From Orbus sasakiae (GTDB taxonomy: Bacteria; Pseudomonadota; Gammaproteobacteria; Enterobacterales; Orbaceae), in contig NZ_BAABHY010000001.1 of the NCBI RefSeq assembly GCF_039542345.1, positions 1,550,001 through 1,614,000 on the forward strand: a DNA stretch of 64,000 bases, in the 5' to 3' direction. The notes under the pieces were generated by a model that worked only from the letters and a program-made list of their open reading frames with translations, did no database searches and was not told where the DNA came from. The position numbers and the translations under genes are program-made. Positions 44,509-53,782 of the stretch are shown in pieces. Each line of letters opens with the position of its first letter. Position 1 is the stretch's first letter.

Positions 44509-44518
44509 TCACACTATT

Positions 44519-45724
44519 TTAGTCACTTTGCTTATCAACGACTTCAAGCCATATATTTGGCCCGACCAGAATGGGGTTATTCGTTAAATATCGCCTTAAA
44601 GCATCATACCCAATTGCGCTAAAAATCGCTTGCTCTGTTAATTTATTATGTTTACGACTAGTATATTTTAATTGGTAAATATAAGTATTCGCGGGTGTGG
44701 CTAATATAAGTTTAAAGTGACTATTGTCACATTCAAAATCATATAACGATAAAAAAATTGCGTTATTATGCATCTGACGTAACTGCTGAATATACTGTTG
44801 CATATTGATTTGGCCAGTGATAATCTCTGATTTAATCAATGGCGCATCAGCACCAAGCAATTGATATGTCATTAAACCTGCGGTTTGCTGTTCAATGATA
44901 ATTAAGGGCTGGGATTGTTCCGCCAATAATTCACTCACCACCTTAACTAGACTCGTTGCCCCCTCATAAAGCGTATTATCATTAACCAATACTTTAAGCT
45001 GTTGCCATAATTCATCCATAGCTGTTTGATTATGAGTATTGCCCGTTAATTTAAGCTCAATAATTGGCATTGCCGAGCGGTAACCCACACTAATATCAGC
45101 AGGTACCGATAATTTTGCATCAATTTCGGTCGCTAAATCACTTTCGCTTCGCCCCATCGTTGTAAGCCGATAACAAATAGGCTGAACATCCTGCGGAAAT
45201 TGACTTTTAATAGCTGGTAATATTTGGTTTCGCATCATTGCTCTAAACTCTGATGGTACACCTGGGGTAAAAAAGATGACACAGCTATTTATCACCATTT
45301 TAAAACCACATGCTGTTCCGACCGGGTTATCCACAATATAGGCACTCTTGGGTAACATGGCCTGTTTCATATTTGCGGGAGGCATTGTTTTACCTCGAGT
45401 GGAAAAATAACGTTCCATTTCATCAACCCACTCTTGATGCAATACTAACTCTTCTTGATTAGCGATAGCCGCCGCTTGGGCAGTCAGATCGTCACTGGTT
45501 GGTCCTAGCCCGCCATTAAAAATAATAATGTCATTGACTTTACTTCGTGATTGTAAGGTCGTAATCAGTTGTGTTAAATCATCACCAACTGTATAGCGTG
45601 ATGTTATTAAGAATCCTTCTTGAAATAAAAAACCCGATAACCATGCTGCATTAGTATCGGTAATCTGGCCATATAGCACTTCATCCCCCGTGCTAACCAT
45701 TTCAATTCGTATCTTATGGTTCAT
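44519..45724 (-). CDS. yfaY: CinA-like protein (YfaY type)
   Basis: A 401-residue protein with an N-terminal MoaB/Mog-like domain (STGDEVLYG, FNGGLGPTSDD, VDNPVGTACGF, FTPGVPSEFRAMM) and a C-terminal CinA domain. Canonical PncC/CinA domains deamidate NMN and carry an ESCTGG-type motif; here the equivalent reads EQQTAG, so the amidase site looks degenerate, as in E. coli YfaY. The ATG at 45724 has GAGG seven bases upstream. It overlaps the end of the SulP gene by 11 bases, suggesting cotranscription. Confidence 0.9.
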   Translation of the reverse strand: MNHKIRIEMVSTGDEVLYGQITDTNAAWLSGFLFQEGFLITSRYTVGDDLTQLITTLQSRSKVNDIIIFNGGLGPTSDDLTAQAAAIANQEELVLHQEWVDEMERYFSTRGKTMPPANMKQAMLPKSAYIVDNPVGTACGFKMVINSCVIFFTPGVPSEFRAMMRNQILPAIKSQFPQDVQPICYRLTTMGRSESDLATEIDAKLSVPADISVGYRSAMPIIELKLTGNTHNQTAMDELWQQLKVLVNDNTLYEGATSLVKVVSELLAEQSQPLIIIEQQTAGLMTYQLLGADAPLIKSEIITGQINMQQYIQQLRQMHNNAIFLSLYDFECDNSHFKLILATPANTYIYQLKYTSRKHNKLTEQAIFSAIGYDALRRYLTNNPILVGPNIWLEVVDKQSD

Positions 45725-47447
45725 CGTTTTCCTCAGCATCAGACATGTGTTCTTTGCTTTGTAGCATTTTTACAGCAAAATAAAGATCGTAAGAAAACTC
45801 AATATAATCTTTATCCATATGAATGTTCATATCTTTAAACCAACGCTTTAATGTTTTACGCCGTCCAGCCAAAATTAAAACCGTATCACGAACTTTTAAT
45901 GCTCGAACTAACTCTTCGATACCAAGTAGAACGCTAACATCTTGATAGGTAAAACACGGTATCGCATCGACTACCACATAGCTGACTTTATCTGGCGCTT
46001 CATCCACTAAATTGATAAGGCGTTTTTTAAAGTAAGCAATATTAAAATAGGTCAATGGCGAATTAAATCGATAAATTATGGCATTATCGATTGGCATCAC
46101 ATTATTGCTTAAAGAGTGAATTCGCCCATCAGCATCCACACCTAGGAGCTGATCGGTTGGTCTAAAAACACGTCTTAAAAATAAAAATAAGCCCAGTAAA
46201 ACAGCAAGTGCCATCCCTGGAATAATGCCAATCAAGAGCACCGCAATTAACGTCGTTAGGCTTAAATAAAAGGCATCACGATTTAATTTAAAAAAACGAA
46301 TAATTGATTTTATATCGATAAGTGACCACGATGAATAAATCAAAATAATGCCTAATACTGCTGTTGGGATGTATTGTAAAGGTGAAAGTAAAAACAATAC
46401 CACCATGGCAATTGCCACAGCCGCGATAATCGAGACAAGCTGAGTTTTGCCACCACTAACGTCATTGACTGCTGTCCTTGATGATGTTCCACTGACAACA
46501 AATCCATGAGATAAACCCGCCACAATATTGGCAATGCCTAATGCTTTAAATTCAGTATCTGCATTCGTGTCATAATTATTTTTAGCCGCAAAACTACGTA
46601 CCGTAATCATCATACTAATAAAGCAAATCACCGCGATATTCAGTGAAGGAACAACCAATTCACGCATAAGACCAGGATCAAAATCAATCCAAGATGAAAA
46701 CGGAATGATTTCATTGCTAAATTCACCAATAATTTTAATGTTGTAGCGTTGAAAATCGATTGCCCACGAAAAAAAGGTCATAACGACAACGGCAATCAAT
46801 GGCGCAGGCCAACGTGGACGTGCTTTTTTAACAGCAATCAAAATCATCAACGTAAAAAAGGCAATACAAACAGTCCCAACATGAATCTGAGTTAATTTAG
46901 TCGGCAGGTGAATGATTCGTTCAAACAGACTGGCATAATCATATTTAAAGCCACATACCTTTGCAATCTGGTCAATAATAATGGTAATCGAAATACCATT
47001 AAGTAGGCCGATTAAAATCGGTCTACTGAGTAAATCAGCTAATGCTCCTAGTCGCAATTTTCCGGCGACAAGGCACCAGATCCCAATCATAATGGTTAAA
47101 ATGATGACCAGTTGCCAACGTAAAACCACATTATCTGCGGCTAAAGGAATTACCACCGCCGCAACCACAGCACATGTTGCGGTATCAGGTCCAACAATTA
47201 ATTGTTTTGAAGATCCAAATAATGCATACGCAATTAACGGTAATATAGTTGAATATAAACCTGCTATTGCTCCAACGCCAGTTAATTCAGCATATGCAAT
47301 TGATACAGGTAATGAAACCGCAGCAACAGATAATCCAGCTCGAATATCAAAACTAAGATATTCTTTACGGTAGGAGAAAAAATTTTCTAACCCCGGCACC
47401 CATTGCAAGAGCTTTTGAAAAAATAATCGATTTCTAAGTTTTTCCAT
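45714..47447 (-). CDS. SulP-family anion transporter with STAS domain
   Basis: A 577-residue permease with 11-14 hydrophobic helices (about 35-430) and a cytosolic STAS domain (about 440-560). The N-terminal AGLSVAAVSLPVSIAYAELTGVGAIAGLYS is the SulP signature and GTSSRTAVN the second conserved motif. Relatives transport sulfate, bicarbonate or, for E. coli DauA, C4-dicarboxylates; the substrate is not clear. The ATG at 47447 is chosen, although a GTG at 47456 is nearer to a GGGAAG element. It lies between pmbA and the CinA-like gene on one strand. Confidence 0.87.
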   Translation of the reverse strand: MEKLRNRLFFQKLLQWVPGLENFFSYRKEYLSFDIRAGLSVAAVSLPVSIAYAELTGVGAIAGLYSTILPLIAYALFGSSKQLIVGPDTATCAVVAAVVIPLAADNVVLRWQLVIILTIMIGIWCLVAGKLRLGALADLLSRPILIGLLNGISITIIIDQIAKVCGFKYDYASLFERIIHLPTKLTQIHVGTVCIAFFTLMILIAVKKARPRWPAPLIAVVVMTFFSWAIDFQRYNIKIIGEFSNEIIPFSSWIDFDPGLMRELVVPSLNIAVICFISMMITVRSFAAKNNYDTNADTEFKALGIANIVAGLSHGFVVSGTSSRTAVNDVSGGKTQLVSIIAAVAIAMVVLFLLSPLQYIPTAVLGIILIYSSWSLIDIKSIIRFFKLNRDAFYLSLTTLIAVLLIGIIPGMALAVLLGLFLFLRRVFRPTDQLLGVDADGRIHSLSNNVMPIDNAIIYRFNSPLTYFNIAYFKKRLINLVDEAPDKVSYVVVDAIPCFTYQDVSVLLGIEELVRALKVRDTVLILAGRRKTLKRWFKDMNIHMDKDYIEFSYDLYFAVKMLQSKEHMSDAEENDEP

Positions 47448-47456
47448 AATGACCAC

Positions 47457-48824
47457 TTACTTCCCTGCAATGCTCATCTGTTCAATTAAAATTGAACCAC
47501 ATTGAATGCTTTTTCGCGTTTCAATATCGTTACCTATCGCCACAATATTTTGATAAATATGATTCAAATTTCCGGCAACCGTAAATTCATTAATCGGGTA
47601 TTGAATGACACCATTTTCTACCCAAAAACCGCTGGCACCGCGTGAGTAATCCCCTGTGACTAAATTAACACCTTGACCCATTAATGATGTCACCACAATG
47701 CCTTTATCCATGGTTTTGACAAGTTGTTCAAATGTCTGTGTGTCATTGTCAGTCAATAACTGCCAGTTATGAATTCCTCCCGCATTAGCCGTACTTTTTA
47801 ATGGCTTTTGAGGTGTCGATAATTTACGCGCAGAATAACAACTTAACAAATACGTTTGTAATACGCCATGGGTAATAATATCTTTATCAAAAGTACGTAT
47901 ACCATCACTGTCAAAAGGGCTAGACCCCACTCCTCGAAGCAGATGTGGTAACTCTTTTATTGTTAACCATGTAGGTAAAATTGTTTTACCGATACTGTCT
48001 AATAAAAACGATGACTTTTTATAAATAGCTCCACCACTAATCGCAGAGGCTAAGTGACCAATTAAGCCGGTTGCCACATCCGGACTAAATAGCACCGGTA
48101 CTTGCATGGTATTAATTTGCCTAGCACCAAGATGGGACACTGTCTTTTGTGCTGCTTCTAAACCAATGTCTTCTGCTGATTTTAATGCAGCAATGTCACG
48201 TGAACTGGTATAAGCGTAGCCCCTTTCCATATGCCCCTCTCTCTCACCAATCACGCAACATGATAATGAATGAGAACTTGCTCGGTAGCCTTGTAGCATC
48301 CCTTCACTATTGCCATACACTCGTATACCGTAGCTACTATTGAAATAGCCACCATCACTTTTTTTAATTTCAGCATAATCTAAAGCAGTGGCTTCTGCCT
48401 TGGCTGCTTGCTTAATGGCATGATCAACATTGAGATCACTAGGATGAAATAGATCTAAATCAAGACTATCAAAGGCCATTTGTGATTTGTCACCTAATCC
48501 AGAATACGGATCGGGTGAAGTATATTTCATAATCTCTATCGCCATATTGATGGCATGTTCAATTGCTTGAGGTGAAAGGTCATTGGTGGATGCATTACCT
48601 TTTTGGTTATCTTGATAAACGGTAATACCCAGTACACCATCACTGTTGAATTCAATATTTTCTGTTTCACCCAAACGCGTACTGACATTAATGCCCGTTG
48701 ATTTATTGATTCCGACTTCCACCGAATCAACTTTGCGTTTAGCTATTTCAATGGCTTGTGCAACGACAGCCTCGAGATCTTTTTGTTCCGTGTAGGATTG
48801 CTGTTTTATTTGTTTTATATTCAT
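47457..48824 (-). CDS. pmbA: Metalloprotease PmbA (TldE)
   Basis: Partner of TldD in a heterodimeric protease that processes some modified peptides and antitoxins; TldD carries the catalytic zinc site and PmbA does not. It has 455 residues. ENIEFNSDGVLGITVYQDN, TSPDPYSGLGDK, the C-terminal SAGGIHNWQLL, MGQGVNLVTGDYSRGASGFWVENG and the ending match E. coli PmbA. The ATG at 48824 is preferred over a TTG one codon earlier. It is divergent from darP, the E. coli arrangement. Confidence 0.96.
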   Translation of the reverse strand: MNIKQIKQQSYTEQKDLEAVVAQAIEIAKRKVDSVEVGINKSTGINVSTRLGETENIEFNSDGVLGITVYQDNQKGNASTNDLSPQAIEHAINMAIEIMKYTSPDPYSGLGDKSQMAFDSLDLDLFHPSDLNVDHAIKQAAKAEATALDYAEIKKSDGGYFNSSYGIRVYGNSEGMLQGYRASSHSLSCCVIGEREGHMERGYAYTSSRDIAALKSAEDIGLEAAQKTVSHLGARQINTMQVPVLFSPDVATGLIGHLASAISGGAIYKKSSFLLDSIGKTILPTWLTIKELPHLLRGVGSSPFDSDGIRTFDKDIITHGVLQTYLLSCYSARKLSTPQKPLKSTANAGGIHNWQLLTDNDTQTFEQLVKTMDKGIVVTSLMGQGVNLVTGDYSRGASGFWVENGVIQYPINEFTVAGNLNHIYQNIVAIGNDIETRKSIQCGSILIEQMSIAGK

Positions 48825-49166
48825 CAAATTATCCGGCTAAATGCTGAGTGGTTTTTATTATGTTTTTAAAGTATGTCGTTTCTTATGATCATTGCAATAT
48901 AGCAGTAAAGTGAATCTATTTTTTGGAAGCCGATGCTATCTTATCGGCGAAATGCAATTTTTGTTTTTATGCATTCACAAAACCAATATAAACTACCCTT
49001 AAAGATGCATTTTGAATGATTTGAAATTTAAACGAGACAGAAATTATGCGTATTATCTTGGCAATTTTTATTTAATTTCTGATTTTACCTTAATGATACG
49101 TTATAATAACTCAGATTAGTATTTATCATTGATATATTTTTAATAATATTTATTTAAAGAAAACGT
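48825..49166. other. 342-base intergenic region between divergent pmbA and darP
   Basis: No gene is recognised. The region is AT-rich and should hold both divergent promoters. A small 6-bp dyad GCCGAT/ATCGGC (48929-48948) is the only notable structure. Confidence 0.6.
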
Positions 49167-49691
49167 ATGACACCATTTGAAAACGAAGATAATAATGCCT
49201 TAAATGACGATGATGAAATCATTTATGTTAGCAAAAGTGAAATAAAACGTGACGCTGAAGCCTTAAAAAAACTTGGCGTTGAGTTAGTTCAATTAAGTAA
49301 AAATGAACTGGAAAAAATTCCACTTGATGAAGATTTAGACCGCGCGATTGAATTAGCCCAAAAAATTAAAAAAGAGGGTTATCGTCGTCAAATTCAATAT
49401 ATCGGTAAATTACTCCGTAATCGTGATATTGAACCACTTACCCAAGCATTGGATAAATTAAAAAACCGACATAATCAACAGATTGCCCAGTTCCATAAAA
49501 TCGAAAAATTACGTGATGAATTAATTGAAACTGGCAATGCTGAAACTGTTTTAGCTCTTTATCCTACCGCAGATCGTCAACAATTACGGAACTTAGCTCG
49601 TTCAGCCAAAAAAGAGCAAGAAGACAATAAAGCACCAAAATCAGCAAGGCAGATTTTTCAATATCTAAAAGAATTGAGTGAAATTGGATAA
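49167..49691 (+). CDS. darP: Dual-action ribosomal maturation protein DarP (YjgA)
   Basis: DUF615 protein of 174 residues, highly charged and mostly helical. In E. coli it binds late 50S precursors and promotes the formation of the peptidyl transferase centre. YVSKSEIKRDAEALKKLG, GYRRQIQYIGKLLRNRD and SARQIFQYLKEL are family blocks. The ATG follows AAAGAAAA. It lies divergent from pmbA, a conserved pair, and is followed after 58 bases by ppa. Confidence 0.95.
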   Translation: MTPFENEDNNALNDDDEIIYVSKSEIKRDAEALKKLGVELVQLSKNELEKIPLDEDLDRAIELAQKIKKEGYRRQIQYIGKLLRNRDIEPLTQALDKLKNRHNQQIAQFHKIEKLRDELIETGNAETVLALYPTADRQQLRNLARSAKKEQEDNKAPKSARQIFQYLKELSEIG

Positions 49692-49749
49692 TCGATATAA
49701 TAACTGAACTTTTTAAACACAAATTAGATTTAAATTTGAGGAAAAATAA

Positions 49750-50277
49750 ATGGGACTATTAAACGTACCTGCCGGTAAATCTTTACCCGATGATATTTAT
49801 GTTGTAATTGAAATTCCAGCAAATGCTGACCCTATTAAATATGAAGTTGATAAAGATACTGGCGCAGTATTTGTTGATCGTTTTATGTCAACAGCAATGT
49901 TTTATCCATGTAACTATGGCTATATTAACCATACATTATCACTTGATGGTGACCCCGTTGACGTATTAGTACCCACACCTTACCCACTTCAACCAGGTGC
50001 TGTTATCCGTTGTCGCCCAGTTGGTGTACTCAAAATGACTGATGAAGCTGGCCAAGATGCAAAATTGGTTGCGGTTCCACATTCTAAATTATCTAAAGAG
50101 TATGATCATATCAAAGATGTTAATGATCTTCCTGAATTATTAAAAGCACAAATCAAGCATTTCTTTGAACACTACAAAGACCTTGAAGCAGGTAAATGGG
50201 TTAAAGTGGATGGTTGGGATAATGCAGAAGCTGCCCGTAAAGAAATCGTTGAATCATTTGAACGAGCAAAAAAATAA
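49750..50277 (+). CDS. ppa: Inorganic pyrophosphatase
   Basis: Family I pyrophosphatase of 175 residues (E. coli 176) that hydrolyses PPi and drives biosynthesis forward. The metal-binding motif is DGDPVDVLV, with conserved YPCNYGYI and the KDLEAGKWVKVDGW C-terminal segment. GAGGAAAAATAA precedes the ATG. It has its own upstream region after darP and is terminated by a strong hairpin before the convergent fabR. Confidence 0.97.
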   Translation: MGLLNVPAGKSLPDDIYVVIEIPANADPIKYEVDKDTGAVFVDRFMSTAMFYPCNYGYINHTLSLDGDPVDVLVPTPYPLQPGAVIRCRPVGVLKMTDEAGQDAKLVAVPHSKLSKEYDHIKDVNDLPELLKAQIKHFFEHYKDLEAGKWVKVDGWDNAEAARKEIVESFERAKK

Positions 50278-50310
50278 TCACCTGATTATTGAATAGCAAA
50301 TCAAAATTAA

Positions 50311-50344
50311 AAAGCTACTTCGTTTATAACAAGTAGCTTTTTTT
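50311..50344. terminator. Bidirectional terminator between ppa and fabR
   Basis: AAAGCTACTT (50311-50320) pairs with AAGTAGCTTT (50331-50340), with T tracts on the plus strand and TTTTT-like A-rich DNA on the other side, so it can serve both converging genes. Confidence 0.9.
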
Positions 50345-50390
50345 ATTCACTCAATACAATAATGTATTTTACTCATCATGTGGATGACAA

Positions 50391-51056
50391 TTATTTGTGA
50401 TCGATGCTATTGTGTTTTTTTAACAGCTCACGGTGATATAAATAATAGGCGCCACGCGATAGCATTCGCAATTGAAATATCAGGTTATCAATTAACTTTT
50501 GCTTTTGTTCAGGTTCAAAATCAATGGCATCGGCACCAGAGTTAAAAACAATCGTCACCATCGCTTCAGCTTGCGCTTCATTATAGCGACGAGGCATGTT
50601 GTTTGCATTATCCAGATAATCCGCTAATTCGACAATAAAGTGCTGAATCTCTCGGGCAATCGCTGAACGAAAAGCCGCAGATGTGCCAGCTCTTTCACGT
50701 AATAATAATAAAAAGACTTTTGGATTATTATCAATAAATTCAATAAACGTAGTCACTGATGTCTGAATAACGCTACCGCCCTTTTCAATACGTTTTCGAG
50801 CCTGACGCATTAATTGACGTAAAGTAAGACCACTTTCATCAACCATCGCCAAACCAAGTTCATCCATGTCACGAAAATGACGATAAAATGATGTAGGTGC
50901 AATACCAGCCTCGCGGGCAACTTCTCGCAAGCTTAAACTTGCAAAACCTTGCTCAGCATTTAATTGATTAAACGCGGCATCAATTAAAGATCGTCTGGTA
51001 CGCTCTTTCTGCATCGCCCGGACACCGGACGATTGACAGTATTTAGGATTTTTCAT
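50391..51056 (-). CDS. fabR: Fatty acid synthesis repressor FabR (TetR family)
   Basis: A 221-residue regulator that represses fabA and fabB in response to unsaturated acyl-CoA/ACP. The TetR helix-turn-helix (about 20-70) has SLREVAREAGIAPTSFYRHF, nearly identical to E. coli, followed by DMDELGLAMVDESG and the ligand domain LLRERAGTSAAFRSAIAREI. It lies 12 bases after oxyR on the same strand. In E. coli, sthA separates oxyR from fabR; it is absent here. No unsaturated-fatty-acid synthesis gene is nearby. Confidence 0.95.
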   Translation of the reverse strand: MKNPKYCQSSGVRAMQKERTRRSLIDAAFNQLNAEQGFASLSLREVAREAGIAPTSFYRHFRDMDELGLAMVDESGLTLRQLMRQARKRIEKGGSVIQTSVTTFIEFIDNNPKVFLLLLRERAGTSAAFRSAIAREIQHFIVELADYLDNANNMPRRYNEAQAEAMVTIVFNSGADAIDFEPEQKQKLIDNLIFQLRMLSRGAYYLYHRELLKKHNSIDHK

Positions 51057-51068
51057 AGAGTCTGACTT

Positions 51069-51992
51069 TTAACCCGCTTTTAAAAGCATCTCTTTTTCAG
51101 CAAAAACTTCTGGCATGTGAGCACGAATTTTTTTAGCGACCTGTTCATAACGAGAACGTAATGGGGAACCTGGACGATAAATTAATTCAATAGCACGTGA
51201 TGGAATTGGGTCAAGGCATGGGATATAACAAATATTGTCACGAACTCGTTCATTTGGTGCCGCAAGTTCAGGGAATAATGTGATACCGCGTCCCGCCGAA
51301 ATCATACTACGTAGTGTTTCAAGACTCGTTGCTTTAAAGCGTTTATCTTCTTCAATACCCGCTTGGAAGCAATAGCCCATTGCATGATTTCTTAAGCAAT
51401 GACCATCTTCTAACATGAGGAATTTTTCACCCCGCAGATCAGATAAATTCACCAACGGCTGTTTAGCTAATGAATTACTTGCTGGCACCGCTAAATACAT
51501 CGGCTCATCAAATAGTGGTAACTCAATAAATGGGCTGGTTTCTTTAACTTGAGCTAAAATCACGCAATCCAATTTACCTTGTTCTAATTGAGACACTAGA
51601 ACATGAGTTTGAGCTTCATGAAGATAGAGTTCCAAAGACGGATAAGTATCATGTAATAACGTGATAATATGTGGTAACAAATAAGGTGCAAGCGTTGGTA
51701 TTAAACCAATATGCATAGGACCCGACATGTCTTCGCCCTGCTTACTTGCCATTTCTTTAAAAATCTGAACATTACGCAACACTTCACGTGCTTGATCAAC
51801 CAACATTAACCCCGTTTGAGTAAACAATACCTTACGGCTTGTTCGCTCAAGCAGCATAACGCCTAGCTCATCTTCTAATTTACGAATCTGCCCGCTTAAC
51901 GTTGGCTGACTTACATTACACGCATCTGCTGCTTTACGAAAATGACGATATTCAGCTAGCGCAACGAAATATTCTAGATCACGAATATTCAT
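51069..51992 (-). CDS. oxyR: Hydrogen peroxide-responsive regulator OxyR
   Basis: A LysR-family activator of 307 residues. The HTH (about 5-60) contains FRKAADACNVSQPTLSGQIRK. The redox pair C199 and C208 is conserved in EDGHCLRNHAMGYCFQAG, and the effector domain matches E. coli OxyR to RPGSPLRSRYEQV. It is expected to sense peroxide through the C199-C208 disulfide and to activate defence genes, possibly including yaaA in this window. It follows argH after 181 bases, as in E. coli. Confidence 0.97.
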   Translation of the reverse strand: MNIRDLEYFVALAEYRHFRKAADACNVSQPTLSGQIRKLEDELGVMLLERTSRKVLFTQTGLMLVDQAREVLRNVQIFKEMASKQGEDMSGPMHIGLIPTLAPYLLPHIITLLHDTYPSLELYLHEAQTHVLVSQLEQGKLDCVILAQVKETSPFIELPLFDEPMYLAVPASNSLAKQPLVNLSDLRGEKFLMLEDGHCLRNHAMGYCFQAGIEEDKRFKATSLETLRSMISAGRGITLFPELAAPNERVRDNICYIPCLDPIPSRAIELIYRPGSPLRSRYEQVAKKIRAHMPEVFAEKEMLLKAG

Positions 51993-52173
51993 GAATGCCC
52001 CCGATGGATCTGTTTTTATAAAATGAATATAACAAATACAGGGATGAAGTATAACGTGTTTTTATAACTTCATCATTATATTTATATTCCATTTTATACG
52101 ATTCCGCATCACAAATTAAGCGCTAATTATCGATATTTTAAAGAAATTATTAATAACAATTTTATTCAATTAA

Positions 52174-53559
52174 TTAACTTGCTGAATCCTTTAAGCTATT
52201 TTTTGCTTTTTTGATTTGTTCAGCGATTTGTAATGGTGACACACCACCTTTAGCACAACGTTTGTTCAAACACGATTCGATCGATAAAATGCTATAAACA
52301 TCTGATTCAATTACAGAACTAAAGGATTTAAGTTCATCAATAGTCAACTCTTCAAGCGCTTTTTGCTTAGCAATTGCCCCCACAACAGCCTCTCCTACAA
52401 TGTGGTGGGCTTCACGGAAGGGAACACCTTTAGCCACAAGGTAATCGGCCAATTCCGTAGCATTTGAATAACCTTGTTTAGCCGCTGCAAGACAAACGTC
52501 ATAATTAATTTTGATATCATCTAAAACAAGCGAAGCCATATCTAAACACTCATGCCAAGTATCAAGCGCATCAAATAGACCTTCTTTATCTTCTTGCATG
52601 TCCTTGTTATAAGCTAGGGGTAAACCTTTGAATGTCATCATCGCACCAGTTAAAGCGCCTAACACACGGCCAGATTTACCGCGAATTAATTCTAATGCAT
52701 CTGGGTTTTTCTTTTGAGGCATGAGTGAAGAACCAGACGTCACCCGATCAGATAATTCAACAAAATTGGACTCACCGCTATTATAAATAATCAAATCTTC
52801 AGCAAAACGTGAAAGATGATTCATACCAATTGAAGCATTTGATAAAAGTTCTAATACATGATCACGATCAGATACCGAATCCAGACTATTATTGGTCGCT
52901 GTTTTAAAACCAAGATATTGAGCTAATAAATCACGATCAATTGCATAGGCGGTTCCAGCTAGCGCACCTGAACCTAATGGACTGACGTTAAGGCGGTCTA
53001 GTGTATCAGTTAAACGACTTTTATCCCGTACTAACATTTCATAATATGCTAAACACCAATGTGCAAAGGTGACTGGCTGCGCACGTTGTAGATGCGTATA
53101 ACCTGGCATCACTGCATTTTGATACTGTTGTGCCGTGTTCACTAATTTTAGTTGGAAATGTTCAATGGTTTGGATTAACAATGCAATTTCTTCTTTACAC
53201 CATAGTTTTAAATCCGTGGCAACCTGATCATTACGACTCCGACCAGTGTGTAATTTTTTACCTAAATCACCCACTTTTTCAATCAATTTTTGCTCAACCC
53301 AGCTATGAATATCTTCAGCATCGCTAGCAATGATTTGTTGAGGGTCATTTCGCACTGAGGTTAATAATTCATTAAGGGCTTGTTCTAAACGTTTTTGTTC
53401 ATCAGCAGTTAAGATATTCACTGTTACCAATGCTTTTGACCAACCAATTGAGCCGATAATATCTTGCTCAGCTAAACGATAATCAAAACGCAATGAATCA
53501 TTAAAATGTTTAAAACGCTGATCTGCTGCTTGGCTAAAACGCCCACCCCAAAGTGCCAT
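52174..53559 (-). CDS. argH: Argininosuccinate lyase
   Basis: Last step of arginine synthesis, splitting argininosuccinate into arginine and fumarate. It has 461 residues from the ATG at 53559 (MALWGGRFSQAADQRFKHF), preceded by GAGGT. The superfamily signature GSSLMPQKKNPD and the catalytic segments TGRSRNDQVATD and HLQRAQPVTFAHW are intact. A longer frame from 53574 is unsupported. A weak hairpin lies between argG and argH, so argH may be partly uncoupled from the upstream genes. Confidence 0.97.
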   Translation of the reverse strand: MALWGGRFSQAADQRFKHFNDSLRFDYRLAEQDIIGSIGWSKALVTVNILTADEQKRLEQALNELLTSVRNDPQQIIASDAEDIHSWVEQKLIEKVGDLGKKLHTGRSRNDQVATDLKLWCKEEIALLIQTIEHFQLKLVNTAQQYQNAVMPGYTHLQRAQPVTFAHWCLAYYEMLVRDKSRLTDTLDRLNVSPLGSGALAGTAYAIDRDLLAQYLGFKTATNNSLDSVSDRDHVLELLSNASIGMNHLSRFAEDLIIYNSGESNFVELSDRVTSGSSLMPQKKNPDALELIRGKSGRVLGALTGAMMTFKGLPLAYNKDMQEDKEGLFDALDTWHECLDMASLVLDDIKINYDVCLAAAKQGYSNATELADYLVAKGVPFREAHHIVGEAVVGAIAKQKALEELTIDELKSFSSVIESDVYSILSIESCLNKRCAKGGVSPLQIAEQIKKAKNSLKDSAS

Positions 53560-53720
53560 AATTACCTCAATCAAGCCAAATGGCTTATTTTATATTATAT
53601 TTAAAATGTTTTTTAATATGTGATTACAAACATCGACTAAATAAGATATTTTATTCAATCTGTAATAGGGAAATAACCTATCTCCCTTACTTCCACCATT
53701 CTTCCTCGAACGATGAAAGT

Positions 53721-53743
53721 AAAAGGCGATTATTCATCGCCTT
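53721..53743 (-). terminator. Weak terminator after argG
   Basis: On the minus strand AAGGCGAT-gaata-ATCGCCTT followed by TTTT-like bases, 40 bases after the argG stop. It may partially terminate before argH. Confidence 0.6.
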
Positions 53744-53782
53744 ATTTATGCAAAATAAGCTAACACCCCCCTATAGAGTATG

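Noticed and set aside
46981..47373. 130-residue open frame antisense to the SulP gene
   Set aside because: Shadow of conserved membrane helices on the other strand.
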